Shown here: positions 1 to 11,800 of the stretch, piece after piece
How the letters are laid out: each line of letters opens with the position of its first letter
Numbering within the stretch: position 1 is the first letter of the stretch
NCBI GenBank assembly: GCA_028673005.1
Contig: CM054114.1
Coordinates: forward strand, 10,509,108-10,573,107
Length of the DNA stretch: 64,000 nucleotides
DNA from: Tanypteryx hageni
Taxonomy: Eukaryota; Arthropoda; Insecta; Odonata; Petaluridae
Direction: 5' to 3'
Translations under genes and position numbers: made by a program
Notes under the pieces: generated by a model
What the model was told of the DNA's origin: nothing
Database searches by the model: none
Seen by the model: the letters and a program-made list of their open reading frames with translations, nothing else

Positions 1-2100
1 AGAATTTTGACATTTTAACAAATAATACTTAAGTGCTTTTCCCTGGACACCAATTCGATATTAGGAGCAACTGTTTTTAATTGCAGGCGCACATCTTTTG
101 CATTTGTTTTATGCTTCCCCCCCAGATAGAGAGAGAAGAATCTATCACAGAGATATATTGTTTCAAAAGGCAAAGCACAAATGGTAATGTCAGGATATTC
201 TTTTAAAGCCAAATCCAGAAATATGTAATTTTCATTTTATCAGACTTAGATTTTAATGTGAAATAAGTGCAAATATCAATTTTTTTTAAATGATAATTCA
301 TATATATATATATCCAAGGCAATCCAATGATTCTGTTGAAGGCGGAAAATGTTCTGTAACTTTTGCAGGTTAGGAAAGTGTCGAATAAACAAGTTTTTAT
401 GAATATCATCGAATAAAATATTAATTGTAAATATGTGAAATCATCGAGACTCGGAAAACACTAATTTACATGGAAACACACTCAACCCTAAGCCTCTCAC
501 GGAATCCCAATAAGATTTCGAAGAATCCTTGGATTTCACGAAATAAAGTTTGAGAAATTCATAAGTTATGATTAATGCAGGTTGTGCTCAATTTATATCT
601 GAATGTCGATGAATATCGAATTACTGAAAATTAAAAATTCGGCCTAAATTGTTGTCCGTTGGTATTTATAGTCGCGTTTCTTTTGTTTCAGTTTAAAATA
701 CTCCATCATACGAAACTCGCCAATTTGTGATACATTGTAGGTACACTTTATGGCCATCGCTACATTATCGGCAAAATTATCCGGAAGTTGTTTCTTCTAG
801 AAGGCTACGCTTTTTGTAGATACCAAAACTATTTGTAATACCACACATTAATGTACATTCATTTACAAGTAAGATTCCATTGTGTATGATTATTTCGTCA
901 AGCTAAAATGGTTGCGATAGAATTCTGTGGTCTAGCATGATTTTAACAAAAGTGTTTTTTTCATATGTTCGATTAAATTTCAAGGAATATATTTTATTTT
1001 ACTTAATACCTTTTTGAATTATCTCTGAAAGTAAATTAATTCCCAGTATCTATAACAAATCGTAAATAAATGCCGGTGAAAGATATTTTGAAGCTTTGAA
1101 AGACGTAGAAGCGAGTTAATTGAAACAGTAATTATAAAATTATTAAAAATTTGAGATATGGACACTGTTGTATCAAATTATCCGGTCAAGAAACGGTGAT
1201 GTTGAGAATTTGAAATAGTTGAAACATGTTACGCTACATGGTCACTGTAAATTAAATTGCACTCAAAGACTTCTTAACTGGTACGAAATAAGCCAAAGAA
1301 TAGAGGCCGATATTTACATCTAAATGACGCAATCACGCCTTCTTTAACATTAGAACAAAACTAAATGCTAGGGAAAACTACAACCGATCAACATCATTGC
1401 ATCGCATTACTTTGCGAAATTTCAAATTATGGATACTTTAATTATTAAATTGGTACTTTTTAAACGATACAGTACATCGGTTCTGTTGCTTCTTATACTC
1501 AGTCGTTTGCCATTTGAGGTAAATTTTGAAGAAAGAAAATTATAAATGCACATAAAAATTACGTTCGTGGAAAACCAAAATTATGTGAAATTTAATTTAT
1601 TCCTATATTATCTCACTGAGCAGCAAATTAAAAAATATAGGTTATGCCAAATAAAAATGTATTAAATTTTATCTGTAGAAACAAACACAAATATATTAAT
1701 ATAGAATTTAGTAGTCTATTGAAAAATATAAACGCCGAAAACAAGTGGAGTATCGGCACGCTTTCCTGACGTGCCTGTGCTTTATTATTTAAATTTGGGC
1801 CTATCACAGAAGCACTATTTTCACGATTTGAGATATAAATTGACAGAAATTTCTCTCAATAAATACCTCATCATCATCATTCTCATTGTATTTTTGATTA
1901 ACTAAATATGTTCATTCTCAATCGAAATACTTAATTTTACACCTCAATTTTGAAATTCTTATCGAGCAATATTTTGATGTTACTACTTGCAAGATATTAA
2001 TATTATGAATAGTCAAGAAAATCAGTTTACTCGAAAGTTTTTACAGGTTACAACACCGCATACAAAATATGGAGTTGTTGCAAGTATGCCCTCATAGACT
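1..2100. other. AT-rich non-coding DNA
   Basis: No coding region or recognisable transposon end was found here. Open frames are short and look random. A short (TA)n run lies near 300-312. It is probably intergenic or intronic. Confidence 0.5.
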
Positions 2101-2179
2101 AAAGGAGTAAAACTTTTACCATTCAATGTCCTATCGCAATCGTGATAATATAACTCCACTTAAAATAAAGCAAATGGCT

Positions 2180-2360
2180 CGCTGTGCCAATGGAATCGCA
2201 ACCGCGTTTCGCGCGCCCAATTCGTTTCTTTTTAGATTTGCGACGGCACCTCGCCGCCGTTCGCGGATTCGATCGGAGCGTTCGCTGCGGGTTCCTCGAA
2301 GCGCCGCTGGGAGTCGCTCACGGAGGGTCTCCTCGGCGCCATTGGCGTGCATCGCGCTTT
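2180..2360. other. GC- and CpG-rich island
   Basis: Base composition changes sharply here, with many CG dinucleotides, against AT-rich flanks. Frames are open on both strands (about 105 aa plus, 80 aa minus), which is expected of GC-rich, stop-poor DNA. The arginine- and serine-rich translations match no family I know. It could be a promoter-associated island, an exon fragment or a transposon remnant; the sequence does not decide. Confidence 0.3.
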
Positions 2361-2654
2361 CCTTCTTTTTCACTCAAGAGATTTTTGCTCAAACTATGCC
2401 TCTTCGAGGAAATGCACAATATCGAGACACTCCTTCTATGTAATTTAAGCCAACAGCGTGCGCGTGAAAGGGGGACCGGTTTTTACGCTTCGGGCTATCG
2501 ACTGTCCAATCGACTTTCCTAGAGCAAGCGGAAGTGGAAGAAAGGCAAAATCAGCCTTTTTTTTAAGTAATGTCTCTACTTATATCTTTTGGATTCGAGC
2601 AATACATTTCTTCCTTTCTTCAGAAATTCCACCGATTTCTCTTACGCTGTACGG

Positions 2655-2993
2655 CAGTGGTAGGTAACCTACGGCTCGCGGGCCGCATGTGGTCCCCGAG
2701 AGCGCTTTATGTGGTCCGCAAAGCTATGATGAAAAGGTGATGGGGAAAATTTAGTATAGACAATTCCATATTTTTTCAGTAAAATTATCGTTTCTGAAAT
2801 TTCCTGGTGATGTTTTAACACCAGTAAACTAATAAACTAATTAGAATTGATTTTCACTAATATGAGACCACAGAATCTCTAGGTAACGTCTGATTTAAAC
2901 GACCATCCGGCTCTCGTGACTTTCAATGCGGCCCTCCGAAGGTTTCGCAACTACGAATTTGGCTCGCCATGCAGAAAAGTTTGACTACCACTA
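2655..2993. mobile_element. non-autonomous hAT (MITE), CAGTGGT family
   Basis: The left end begins CAGTGGTAGGTAACC and runs into a GGCTCGCGGGCCGCATG motif. The right end, reversed, reads TAGTGGTAGTCAAAC and passes through a GCATGGCGAGCC motif. These terminal inverted repeats match the hAT pattern seen again at 24014-24341 and 55.5-55.85 kb. The flanking 8-mers, CTGTACGG at 2647-2654 and ATGTAGGG at 2994-3001, agree at 6 of 8 positions, as expected of an aged hAT target-site duplication. The element is 339 bp and has no coding capacity, so it would have been moved in trans by a related transposase. Confidence 0.75.
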
Positions 2994-3001
2994 ATGTAGG
3001 G

Positions 3002-3755
3002 TGCTTAACTCCGTATTCCTCACCAATATCAATTTTTCTTTCGTTTTACTGCTTTATTTAAAGTCTTCTTAACCACTCTCTATATTATAACCAAACTAGT
3101 GTGTGTTACAGAAACTATTTCTTACTTCCGTATGAGCTAGAATGCAGAAAAATTTCAGACTTATTATTCATGACTTATAAATAAAGGAAAAATTGCGAAA
3201 ACGGAACATTTTAAAGTTTAAGTGCCCCAAAAATGTTTTTTTTTAATTCTAAAAATTCCCATAAGATGAACATTGGAGCGTTGTTTCTGCCAAGCACGCT
3301 TCTAAAGAGGACTTTCAGATGCAATTTGGCGTTCCAACTCGGCATGTACGCGGTAGATCACGGGGTAAATAAATCGCAATAGGTAAGTCCGATTTTGACG
3401 AAACTTTAATTATAATACTCGGCGTGAGTTTCTGCATGTGACAAATGTGCGGTTGTCTAAAATAAATTGATGGGTTCGATGCCAGGAACGTTTCCATTAT
3501 CCACTTGATTTACACGTAAAAGAGTGTAAGACATCTTTCGTTTACTTTTTAAAATTACTTATAATTGTCTTATAAATTAGAAACTTAAACCATGATACGT
3601 GCAAAAGAACGCATATTTATTTTGCTACCATAGATTTTCAAATAGTATTCTAATTGACTAATAAAACTGTTTTGTAGACGAAACTTTTAAGTTTTTTTAT
3701 GAAAAAAATATTTCGTTGCCAAGAACACCTAGCGTTGTTGTCGTACCCATAAAAT
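3002..3755. other. AT-rich non-coding DNA
   Basis: Nothing recognisable was found. Short open frames such as the one at 3315-3497 on the minus strand have no recognisable motif. Confidence 0.4.
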
Positions 3756-3759
3756 TATA

Positions 3760-3945
3760 AAGGACCAAGTTGGGAAAACGGAGGAAGACGGGAGTATGAG
3801 AAAAAGATAGAATGAAAGAGAGGGAAAGGGGAGGGATACAATGAGGGAAAGTGGAAGTTTGGGAAAGCGGGAGATTTGATGGGAGTGAGGGCATATAGAG
3901 AGAGGGATGGGAATGGGAAAAAGGGAAAGAGAAGCCCGAAAATAG
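3760..3945. repeat. purine-rich (GA) low-complexity tract
   Basis: About 185 bp of almost pure A and G on the plus strand, with GGGAAA/GAGAGA motifs but no strict unit. The overlapping minus-strand open frames are serine/proline/phenylalanine-rich artefacts of the composition. Such tracts can form triplex-type DNA, but nothing here shows a function. Confidence 0.7.
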
Positions 3946-4021
3946 GGCAAAATATAATTTTCTACCTTATAGATATGCCGAAATGAGGAGGTTCATGGTT
4001 GAAAACTGGCAGCTTACGAAT

Positions 4022-4084
4022 TCGCCTCGCGGAGCGAGGCACTAGGTTGACGCGCGTGGCGCGTAGGGACAGAGCCCCTAGTAT
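4022..4084. other. cluster of GC-rich hairpins
   Basis: Three perfect inverted repeats sit within 60 bp: GCCTCG/CGAGGC around a 5-nt loop (4024-4040), ACGCGC/GCGCGT around 3 nt (about 4050-4064), and an enclosing ACTAGG/CCTAGT pair (4041-4046 with 4077-4082). The surroundings are AT-rich. Possible explanations are a transposon end structure, a small structured RNA, or a chance GC-rich insertion. I do not recognise the family. Confidence 0.45.
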
Positions 4085-4089
4085 ATCAT

Positions 4090-5205
4090 AACCGCTGTAT
4101 TAGAAGCATTGGCTTCATATAAAAGTGCATTCGTAAAACATATTGCATTTTGTTTACTAATTGAAATATTTTGAGCTATTTAAACAAGTTGATGTTCTTG
4201 AGATTAACTGCACAAACAACTATTGTAATTTACGGATATGTATATTTTTACTTCCTTTATAAATGCATTTAAATTAGATTTTATGACTACCGATTAAGAC
4301 CGAACATAGCATGGTCTTGGGGAATTCCAAGTTCACGTCCCAACTTTGTCTCGGCCAAATCGCACTTTGGTAAAAATGAAATGTCATCCACAAAGTCAGC
4401 AGTTGCGCATAAATTGACCTGGGCCGCCTCACGGAACTTGAAACTTGGAATTGATATTGCCATTCTGTATTATGCCGATCTCTGTGCAGGGTTCATGTGA
4501 ATATCTTATTAATGAATGCATTAGAATTAGCAATAGCAAAATAAAAATTAGGTGCTAAAATGTTTGTCAAGAAAATATCATGTACTCCTTAATTTATTTC
4601 TCTGTTTCATTAGAAAACGACCTATAATTGTTTTATATTTTAAGGGAAAATAAAATAAAATAAAGAAGTAAATGAGAAGAAAGGGTTTTAGAATCTGACT
4701 GAAAAATTTGTTATTTCTAGTACACTAATGTATGTATTGTAGTATGCAAAACATTTAACATAGATAGTAGTAGCATTTCCAATGAATGAACGTTCGAATG
4801 ACTGGTTGTGGAAGAAGTGAAAAGAGAATATGCACTGGGAATATCGTGGTTCCCGTGACAGTTTCGTTCGTCGTTAAGGCCAGCCATGAATTCTGAAAAT
4901 CCCAAAACGTGACTCACTTGGTTATAATTGTTACATTTAAAAAAATTGTATAACTGAGTCGTTACCACCTGACCGTTTTACACAGTTCGTTGCGTTTTCT
5001 TTAATATTAATAATGTCATTTATGAATATTGGTAATAGTTAATCAGAGCCGATTTGGAAAACCGCGGGACCCGGTGATAATTGGGCGCGTGAGCCCTCTT
5101 GCGATTTTAAGTTTTTAAATAGTAAATTTTAATAAATAGAGCATCATTTCCTCTCAATACGAGTGTTCGATATTTTTTCCAATTTTTTAAAATTTCATTC
5201 ATACT
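4090..5205. other. AT-rich non-coding DNA
   Basis: No gene seen. An 11-bp inverted repeat (AATTCCAAGTT at 4323-4333 and its complement at 4442-4452) brackets about 108 bp, but it is too short to call an element. Confidence 0.4.
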
Positions 5206-5208
5206 TAT

Positions 5209-5252
5209 GTCCCTCCATGATGGTTTACGTCAATAAACCATCATTAAGGGAC
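5209..5252. repeat. 44-bp imperfect palindrome
   Basis: Arms of 19 nt pair at 17 positions, with a two-base mismatch (CC opposite TA), around the 6-nt loop CGTCAA. Either transcript strand would fold as a hairpin. There is no terminator context and no recognisable transposon end. Confidence 0.6.
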
Positions 5253-5700
5253 TAAAGTGTCATAATGGCAAACCAGTGTACTTAGGTCGTCGGGATCATA
5301 CATTTAAGATAGTGTCAGCCAGACAAAGGGAAAATTGGGGAAATATTCATTTCTGAATAGTGGGATGGGAGACTGGAACAAGCTTCCTACAGAGGTGACG
5401 GAGCCTTTTCCTCAGCATGTAGACCTCATAAAGGCAAGTATAACAAATAATTTGATTGGCTAACAGTAATTAAGGATATTTACGCTTGTGTGGAGAAGAA
5501 GGGGTGTTGTGCGGTGTGAACATCGTGGGCCACGGCACCGCTTCGGTAGCCGTGAAGGCCTTCCAGGAATCATGGAAATTTTTGCGTTACGTAATCATTA
5601 TTTTAGTCTGTAGTTTCATTGTACATGTTATAAACGTGGATTTACTTTTGGTTATTGTACATTTGAAAAGGGGGGGCTGCGAGACACGGCAAAACAATAC

Positions 5701-5807
5701 AATAGTAAATAAACAAAAACTTCATCACCGTAAACAGGAAGAGAATACCCACATTCACGATGCAGGTTATTGGTAAACACCGTCGCAGGACCTAAGTCAA
5801 AAAGAGA
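5701..5807 (+). repeat. left arm of 107-bp inverted repeat around the 5.9-8.7 kb hAT
   Basis: This stretch reappears in reverse complement at 8711-8817 with roughly 85-90% identity by eye. Shared blocks include GTAAACAGGAAGAGAATAC and GTCGCAGGACCTAAGTC. The two arms lie outside the hAT termini, so they are not that element's terminal repeats. They may be two copies of an older dispersed repeat or the ends of a larger fold-back element. Confidence 0.7.
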
Positions 5808-6243
5808 AAAACCCATACGTAGAAACATACAAATTCTGTCGAAAGGCACAGTATACTCTGATTCAGAGGTGCGTAAACTTTTTTTGACCGCGACCACACT
5901 TCTCAAATGTTAACTTTCTGCCACCCTCTCTCTCCATCTTCAACTTTATTGTTATGTTATATTGGGTGGCACATAATATGTCATCCATGTTTAGTGTAGT
6001 ATTGGAAACTGCCACTTTCATTTCATCCTCGGGATTCAATCGTTCTCTTTGTTTAGTTTTAATGTTTGTCAAATTATAAAAACCAATTTCACATCAATAA
6101 GTTGAAACAAAGGCAATAATGTGTTTATTGCCGTTTTAAATAAATCTGGATACTCTTTCTCTACAGAAAACCAGATATTTTTAATAATTAATTATTTGAA
6201 ATGATCTCTCAACGTCTCATCGGATTTTGGAACAAATACATTC

Positions 6244-6315
6244 TGCTATGACCGGGAATCGAACCCTGGTCTTTCACTTGCCGGGCGGATATTCTACCAC
6301 TGAACTACCGTAGCA
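6244..6315 (-). repeat. tRNA-derived SINE head (tRNA-Gly-like)
   Basis: On the minus strand the 72 nt fold as a tRNA. The acceptor arms TGCTACG and CATAGCA pair with one mismatch. An A-box-like TAGTTCAGTGG and an exact B box GGTTCGATTCC make an internal RNA polymerase III promoter. The D arm and T arm resemble tRNA-Gly, but the anticodon loop CCGGCAA reads GGC and lacks the usual U33. That, with at least three other copies in the window and a shared non-tRNA body (about 6330-6460), points to a SINE rather than a working tRNA. Confidence 0.75.
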
Positions 6316-6329
6316 GATAATTTTTCCCG

Positions 6330-6460
6330 TTTCTGAATGCGGGTGTTTTTCTTAGTTGGGTCCGGGCTAGCCAAGGGTATCAACCATCCCCAACGGACGT
6401 CCTCCAAGAGATACGTCGAAGAAAACCCATCCCTCTCAAAAGGTGAGGTTGCCAAAGCTA
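6330..6460 (-). repeat. SINE body shared with the 13.2 kb copy
   Basis: This follows the tRNA-like head and is the reverse complement of about 13181-13310. Shared blocks include CCCCAACGGACGTC with AATACGTCGAA-type sequence, and the ends GGTGAG...TTGCCA. The shared body shows that head and body moved as one unit. Confidence 0.7.
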
Positions 6461-6548
6461 TAAATTGATGGAGTGATACAATCTCATGATCCTATGCATA
6501 TAGACACAAGCTGTAATTTGGGAATAATTTTGAAACAGGAAAAAACTC

Positions 6549-6582
6549 TGCTATGGCCGGGAATCGAACCAGAGTCTTCCAA
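6549..6582 (-). repeat. partial second SINE head
   Basis: About 34 nt repeat the 3' part of the tRNA-like head (T arm and acceptor arm) in the same orientation as 6244-6315. It is preceded by the GGGAATAATTTTGAAAC motif that also flanks the 13.3-kb copy. It is truncated before the anticodon arm. Confidence 0.6.
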
Positions 6583-6671
6583 TGAACTTCTGTCTCAAAA
6601 TTATTTCCCAAATGACAGCTTATGCCTATCTGCATAGGATCTTTAGATCGTATCACTCCATCAATTTCGTC

Positions 6672-7993
6672 TCATCGAATGGTAGCTCGATTAACTGCTC
6701 CTTTAGTACTATGCTCATTTCTGGTCATACAGAAATTTCGAACGAAAATGGATTGCATTAAATCTAGTTTTTTTTCTGGGAATTTATCAACCCGTTTTGA
6801 AAAATTTCCAATGAGCTTGTTAAGATGAACTATAATTATATCTTTAAACTGTGTAAAATTGACGTTGTTGCCGTTATCTTTAATAAATCCTGAAAAACAC
6901 GGAAACATTTCAGAATTCCCACAATTGAATTCTGTTTTCTAAATGTTTTTTTTTATAAATGCCTGTATTTTGTCACTCACTTAAAATATGTTCGTTCCTT
7001 CTCCTTGCAGATTCAAATTTAAGATGTTGAGTTTTTCAAAAATGTCAATAAGGTAACTATTTTTTGCGAGCCATTATTCGTTCAAAAATAACTGAGCAAA
7101 GTGTGAATTTTTATCTGATAAAAATATCAATACTTCATTTTTAACATCAAAAAGACCATTTAATACTCTACCTCGCGAGAGCAATCTTATTTCTGTATGC
7201 AGAAAAGTGATTCATATGCGGATCCCATTTCATTGCAGAGAAGTACGAAAAGCCTCCTGTTCAAACTATTACTTTTAATAAAATTGACGACACTCACAGC
7301 ATCTTTTAATATTCTGTCCATATTTTCTTCCATTTTTTTGCTATCAAGGCCTCTCTGTGTATCATGCAGTGATGAAATACTATATTTGGATTAGTTACTT
7401 TTATTCTACCTTTTAAAGAAATATTTCGTCCACTTAACGCAGCCACGCCTTCGGTGTAAATTGTTCGACCACGTGATACTATTATCTTGAAAAAAATTAT
7501 CTAGATGTTTAAAAAAATTTTCGCCAGTAGTTCTTCCTTCCAAAGACTTGTAAAATAAGAAATCATCAAATATATCTCCATTATAGCAGTATTTCACATA
7601 TACAAGAAGTTGAAAAAGATTAGAAATATCCGTCGATTCATCCAATTGTATTTCGAATTATGGACTTTCCTTTAATCGCTTTATTAAAATTGATTCTATA
7701 TTATTTGATAATGTTTCAATACGCCGTGAAACGGTGTCTCTCGATAATGGCATGCATTTTAAATCATTGCTGAATTTTTCTCCATGCTTAAAAGAAACCA
7801 TTTTAATCGCTGCAGGGAGAATCAAAGATTCTCCAGTAGTGTAAGCTTTCATGGATTTTCCTATTAACTGAGAAACTTTGAATGATGTCCTCAATGCTTT
7901 TTGCGGAACTTTACAATGCTTTGTTATGGAAGATTTTTGAACTATGATCTTGTCAGCGTGCCTTTTAAAGAAGGATTCTTCTTTATTAATCAT
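6672..7993 (-). pseudogene. hAT transposase, SCAND3/ZBED-like, broken
   Basis: Three minus-strand pieces read in transposase order. 7658-7993 carries a block with LILPAA, PLSRDTVSRRIE and IKRLKESP, typical of the SCAND3/ZBED9 type of domesticated and wild hAT transposases. 7406-7645 continues with MDESTDISN, QLLVYVKYC and FLFYKSLEGRTTGENFF, where the DESTD aspartate is part of the catalytic RNase H-like fold. 6672-6908 resembles the C-terminal part (FPCFSGFI, HLNKLIGNF). Frames change between pieces, and the N-terminal BED finger and much of the middle were not found. No functional enzyme is encoded. Confidence 0.8.
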
Positions 7994-8710
7994 GTCGGGA
8001 TACTTTTATGAATCACCTTTGAAATATTTGCCAGCATGCTTTCTAAATATTTATACATGCTATGTGTTACAAATAATTTAACAATAAATACCTAAACCAT
8101 TATAATTATATAATTATTAATTACATAAATTCTGATGAACTCTTTTGTACACTTTTAACTCTTAATTTACTACATTTGCCCTCTTCTTCGACTATGGAGA
8201 TCTGGTATCCCTATGAATAAACTAATTTCTCCTCCAATCAATGATTATTAAACTCTAATTTCTTGTTAATTGATCTAACGTATTAAGTTCGAGTTTTTCT
8301 CCCATTTCTCAATCAGTTATTTCTCATTCGGAGTTATTATTTTGAGCCAATTACCCGTTTTTAATTATAGATATATATTGTTGTTATTTCGTTATTGTTA
8401 TTGTTTTTTATATAATATTCCGCCGGAAAAGAAAGTGTCCGAGAATTAGTTACATCCCATGTCGGTTGGGACTGATTTTTAATGCAGCTATTAAGAAGAA
8501 CTCTCCGAATTGCTTCCAGTTGTTAAATGTTTTTTTAGTGTGAATTTCTAAAATAAAAACATCCATCCTTAATTTCTTCGGGATTTATTTTTAATTCTCG
8601 AACTATTTGCGACTCCAGAACTTCTTTCGCGATCCCTAGTTTGCGCACCACTGCTCTAGCCAAAGCTTAATTGGATATCGATGTTTCGACAGCTAAGCAG
8701 TCATTTTCAG

Positions 8711-8817
8711 TCTCCTTTTGACTTAGGTCCTGCGACAGTTTTTACCAGTAACCTGCAGGGTGAATGCGAGTATTCTCTTCCTGTTTACAGTGAAGGAATT
8801 TTTTTATTTACTATTAT
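8711..8817 (-). repeat. right arm of 107-bp inverted repeat
   Basis: Reverse-complement partner of 5701-5807. The sequence between the hAT right end and this arm (8662-8710) contains ATCGATGTTTCGACAGCTAAG, a motif that has no counterpart beside the left arm. Confidence 0.7.
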
Positions 8818-8819
8818 TG

Positions 8820-11800
8820 TAAATTTGGAAGTTATATATTACTGTAATATTTTGTAAGAGTTTAGAAGATTATAATTTTAAATACTGGATGTTGAAACAC
8901 TGCTTTTTATATGTAGCAGAATCTGTAAAGTTGCCAACTGGCCACCTGGCCAACTTGTAACCTTTATGTAGTAGGAATAATTTGCAATTAATATTTATAG
9001 AGAATGCTGAGCCTCGGTAAGCGCGAGGTACGGTGCACTTGGTGCTGTGATGACCTCAGCAGCGCATACGAATCGAAAAAATATGATCATCATGATTCTT
9101 TTTAAAAATATCCAACATGAAGTGCCAATAGAAGCCTAGAAGAATTTAGAAACGGGTTGCAAAGAGGTTCTACAAGTCCTCCTCCGACGGCCTCCGCAGG
9201 AGTACTTTCTGGCATACAATTTGGTGAGCCTTATAGCGTATCTAATGGCTCCGACGAAATATCCGACTTGTGGCTCATTCGTTTAAAAAAATGAGAAACA
9301 AAGTGAAAGACGTGATCGTTGAAATGTAAGCAAAAACGAAAGAATAGAGTAAAAGACAGCGGCGCCATGGCAAGCGGGCGATGGTGCCGCTGCCACCCGA
9401 GGACAGGTATAAAGCGATGTCATGAATGGCCAGAGATGAGAGAATGGCGATAGAGGAAAACATGCTATAAGTATAGTGGGATTCTGTTCTGGATTTTCTG
9501 CGACTCAAATCACGGTTTTGCGAAACGAATAAGCAGATCCGAATTTGAGACACGTGCTCGCTCGTACAATGTGATAAAAGCTCGAGAAAGGAGGATATCT
9601 GTCGATCCCCTGTGAGTAGCTGCGCTCCTCTTAAGTAAGATTTATTTTTAACGCCTTCACTGCGTGTAATTAGTTGGATTTGAGAAGGATTTTTGCAGTA
9701 GAAATTATTTGTTGGTAAATTTTGTACGTAAATTGTGCCGCTTGCCAATCCTTACATAAATTTACATCGATTTTGATAAGCAGTTCCATGGTTAGCGCTC
9801 CAACTAAATATAGTTTTACATCAAATTACTCCTCATGTCAGTTATTGTGATTCTTCCACTCTCCTGCTCTTTGGTCTCTGAGTAGAACTTCCACTTTCTC
9901 TTCTCGCGAAACCTTAGAATCAAAATCTGGACCGCATTTTCTTTTTCTATTCTCCGCCGAACGTTATGACCACCTCGGTTTCAGCATTGCCGTGGAGGCG
10001 AACTATAGAATCTTGCCCTTCTCTGCCCATTTCTTACCATGATGCCGGATGCGGCGAAGTTTATTAAAAATTTAAACCCCTCAACGATATTTAATTAACT
10101 TTTTAGTGCAATCAGCGTTTATGATTCGGACTTAATGAATTGTTCAAAAACGCTTTACGGAAGACTGCTGACCAGTAGTAGCGGTAGCTATTCCCCTTTG
10201 TCAGATGTCACAAAATTGCTTAGAAATGCCGAGAAAGTGGTATCAATCCACCAAAGAGCAGTCCATATCGTTGATTGAAATTACTATACTATACATATTT
10301 TTGTTAACCTTAGTCGGCTATTATGACATAGAATGAATTAAATGATTCCTATTAATAGTACAAAGACTCATATTTGATAGGAATATTGATTTTGATAATC
10401 CCATTCGTTGTTTGGATAGCAAAGAATGAAAACCTCAACGTTCTGGATTCACTCCGTAAGCTTACTTCGTAGAGTTTTAAGTATGTGCGTCTTTTTTATG
10501 CCAACCTCTCTTCTTTCTATTTTAAAATCACCTTCTTCTACTCGCAATTTTTATGTTATTATCATTAGTTTATCGATGAACTTCTCTAGATTGGAAAGGC
10601 GCGAGTTTGTTTGTTATTTGAATTAATTTACGAACCAAGTCTTTGTATATGGTATTCATGAATTATTAAAAGCATTGCAATAAATTTTATACTCTCCAGA
10701 AATTGAGTTTTTCTAAGTTATGACCAGATGAAAAAATATTATTTTGACGATATCTACTATTTTACTTATTTAATATTTTAAAATCCCTAAAATCATTATG
10801 ACTGATAAAGTAAAATACATTTTCCAAAGAAACTTCTTCCAACAATACGCCATATTATCACTTCAGACTTCACCGTATTCAAGGGAGTAGTGAAAGTTCT
10901 GTATCAAATTGTTATATAAATTGTGTTTATATAAATCTTGTTTTAAAAGTATTAACTAGGAAATCCGTCAATAGCCTGTTTAAAAATTATTTTATCTTTT
11001 AAGTAGTTAAGGAGAGGGAGTCAAATCTTTGTGCATGGCGGAATGAAATAGTAGTTGCTATTGCTTCTGTAGGTCGGATAACAGCTCAAGTTACTCAAGA
11101 GATTCTATCATTGTAGAAATGAAAAACAAGTCCAAAAAATTTAGCGTTAAAATTTACCCTACAAGGTTTATGGTAATAATTTAGTAAAAAATATAAAATT
11201 TACCGAACATAATTCAATAGATCGCTTTTTCGTCAAGGGTCCGCGAGTCCAATGTGGCCCCCGAGGGCCGTTTGCAAACCATCGACGATTTCTTGTTGAA
11301 TGACAACATTAATTTTTCTCATAAATGAAATTAGTAGACAATTATTTTCACCCAATAAAGAAAGGATTATAAAAGCGAACGAACCGCAGTTTTGTAGCGA
11401 TTCTCTTGCTTATTCATTTCTAAAAGCATATATATGGCATATTCGTTTATAAAGAAATTGTTTATTTTAAATGTATATTTAAACTACTTTTATTCATTTA
11501 ATGATTCTTATGTAAGTGGTTCTGCGGCAAAATATGATGTATTCAGGAAATAAATTCGCGAAAGAGATTTTCTTGGATTCTCTCATTTATTCCTTTTTGA
11601 AGAGAGGCAATAGGAAGTGATCGATAGTAATCTTAAAGATATATGAGGCATTAATGCCATAAGATGATATAATAGTATTCATAGATAAAATGACTTTATA
11701 TATTTATATGCAGAGTAGCCTATAAGTCTCAATCGATTTTAATGAAGTTAAAACGCAAATAATCGTAGTAAAGTTTTAAAATAAATTAAGAAATATTTAT

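Larger units (their letters stand above)
5864..8653 (-). mobile_element. decayed autonomous-type hAT transposon
   Basis: The left terminus reads CAGAGGTGCGTAAACT. The right terminus, reversed, reads CAGTGGTGCGCAAACT, so the inverted repeats agree at 14 of 16 positions. Flanking 8-mers (CTCTGATT at 5856-5863, CTCTAGCC at 8654-8661) share the first four bases, a weak target duplication. Minus-strand remains of a hAT transposase lie inside (6672-7993). The element is 2.79 kb, and part of that length is a later tRNA-derived SINE at about 6240-6480. It is broken and could not make its own transposase. Confidence 0.8.

Noticed and set aside
4323..4452. Small MITE with 11-bp inverted repeats
   Set aside because: Arms too short, no target duplication, no related copy in the window.
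5047..5110. hAT end CAGAGCCGATTTGG
   Set aside because: No matching opposite end or duplication found.
5486..5776. Possible exon reading GVNIVGHGTASVAVKAF
   Set aside because: Looked protein-like in one frame, but no clear splice sites and it runs into the inverted-repeat arm.
6244..6315. Functional tRNA gene
   Set aside because: Anticodon loop lacks U33, acceptor stem has a mismatch, and several diverged copies share a non-tRNA body, so SINE is the better reading.
9275..9748. 157-codon minus-strand open frame
   Set aside because: No recognisable motif, and part of its openness comes from a GC-richer patch.
11230..11285. Fourth CAGTGGT-family MITE
   Set aside because: Only a GC-rich interior-like piece remains; neither end is recognisable, so it was not called an element.
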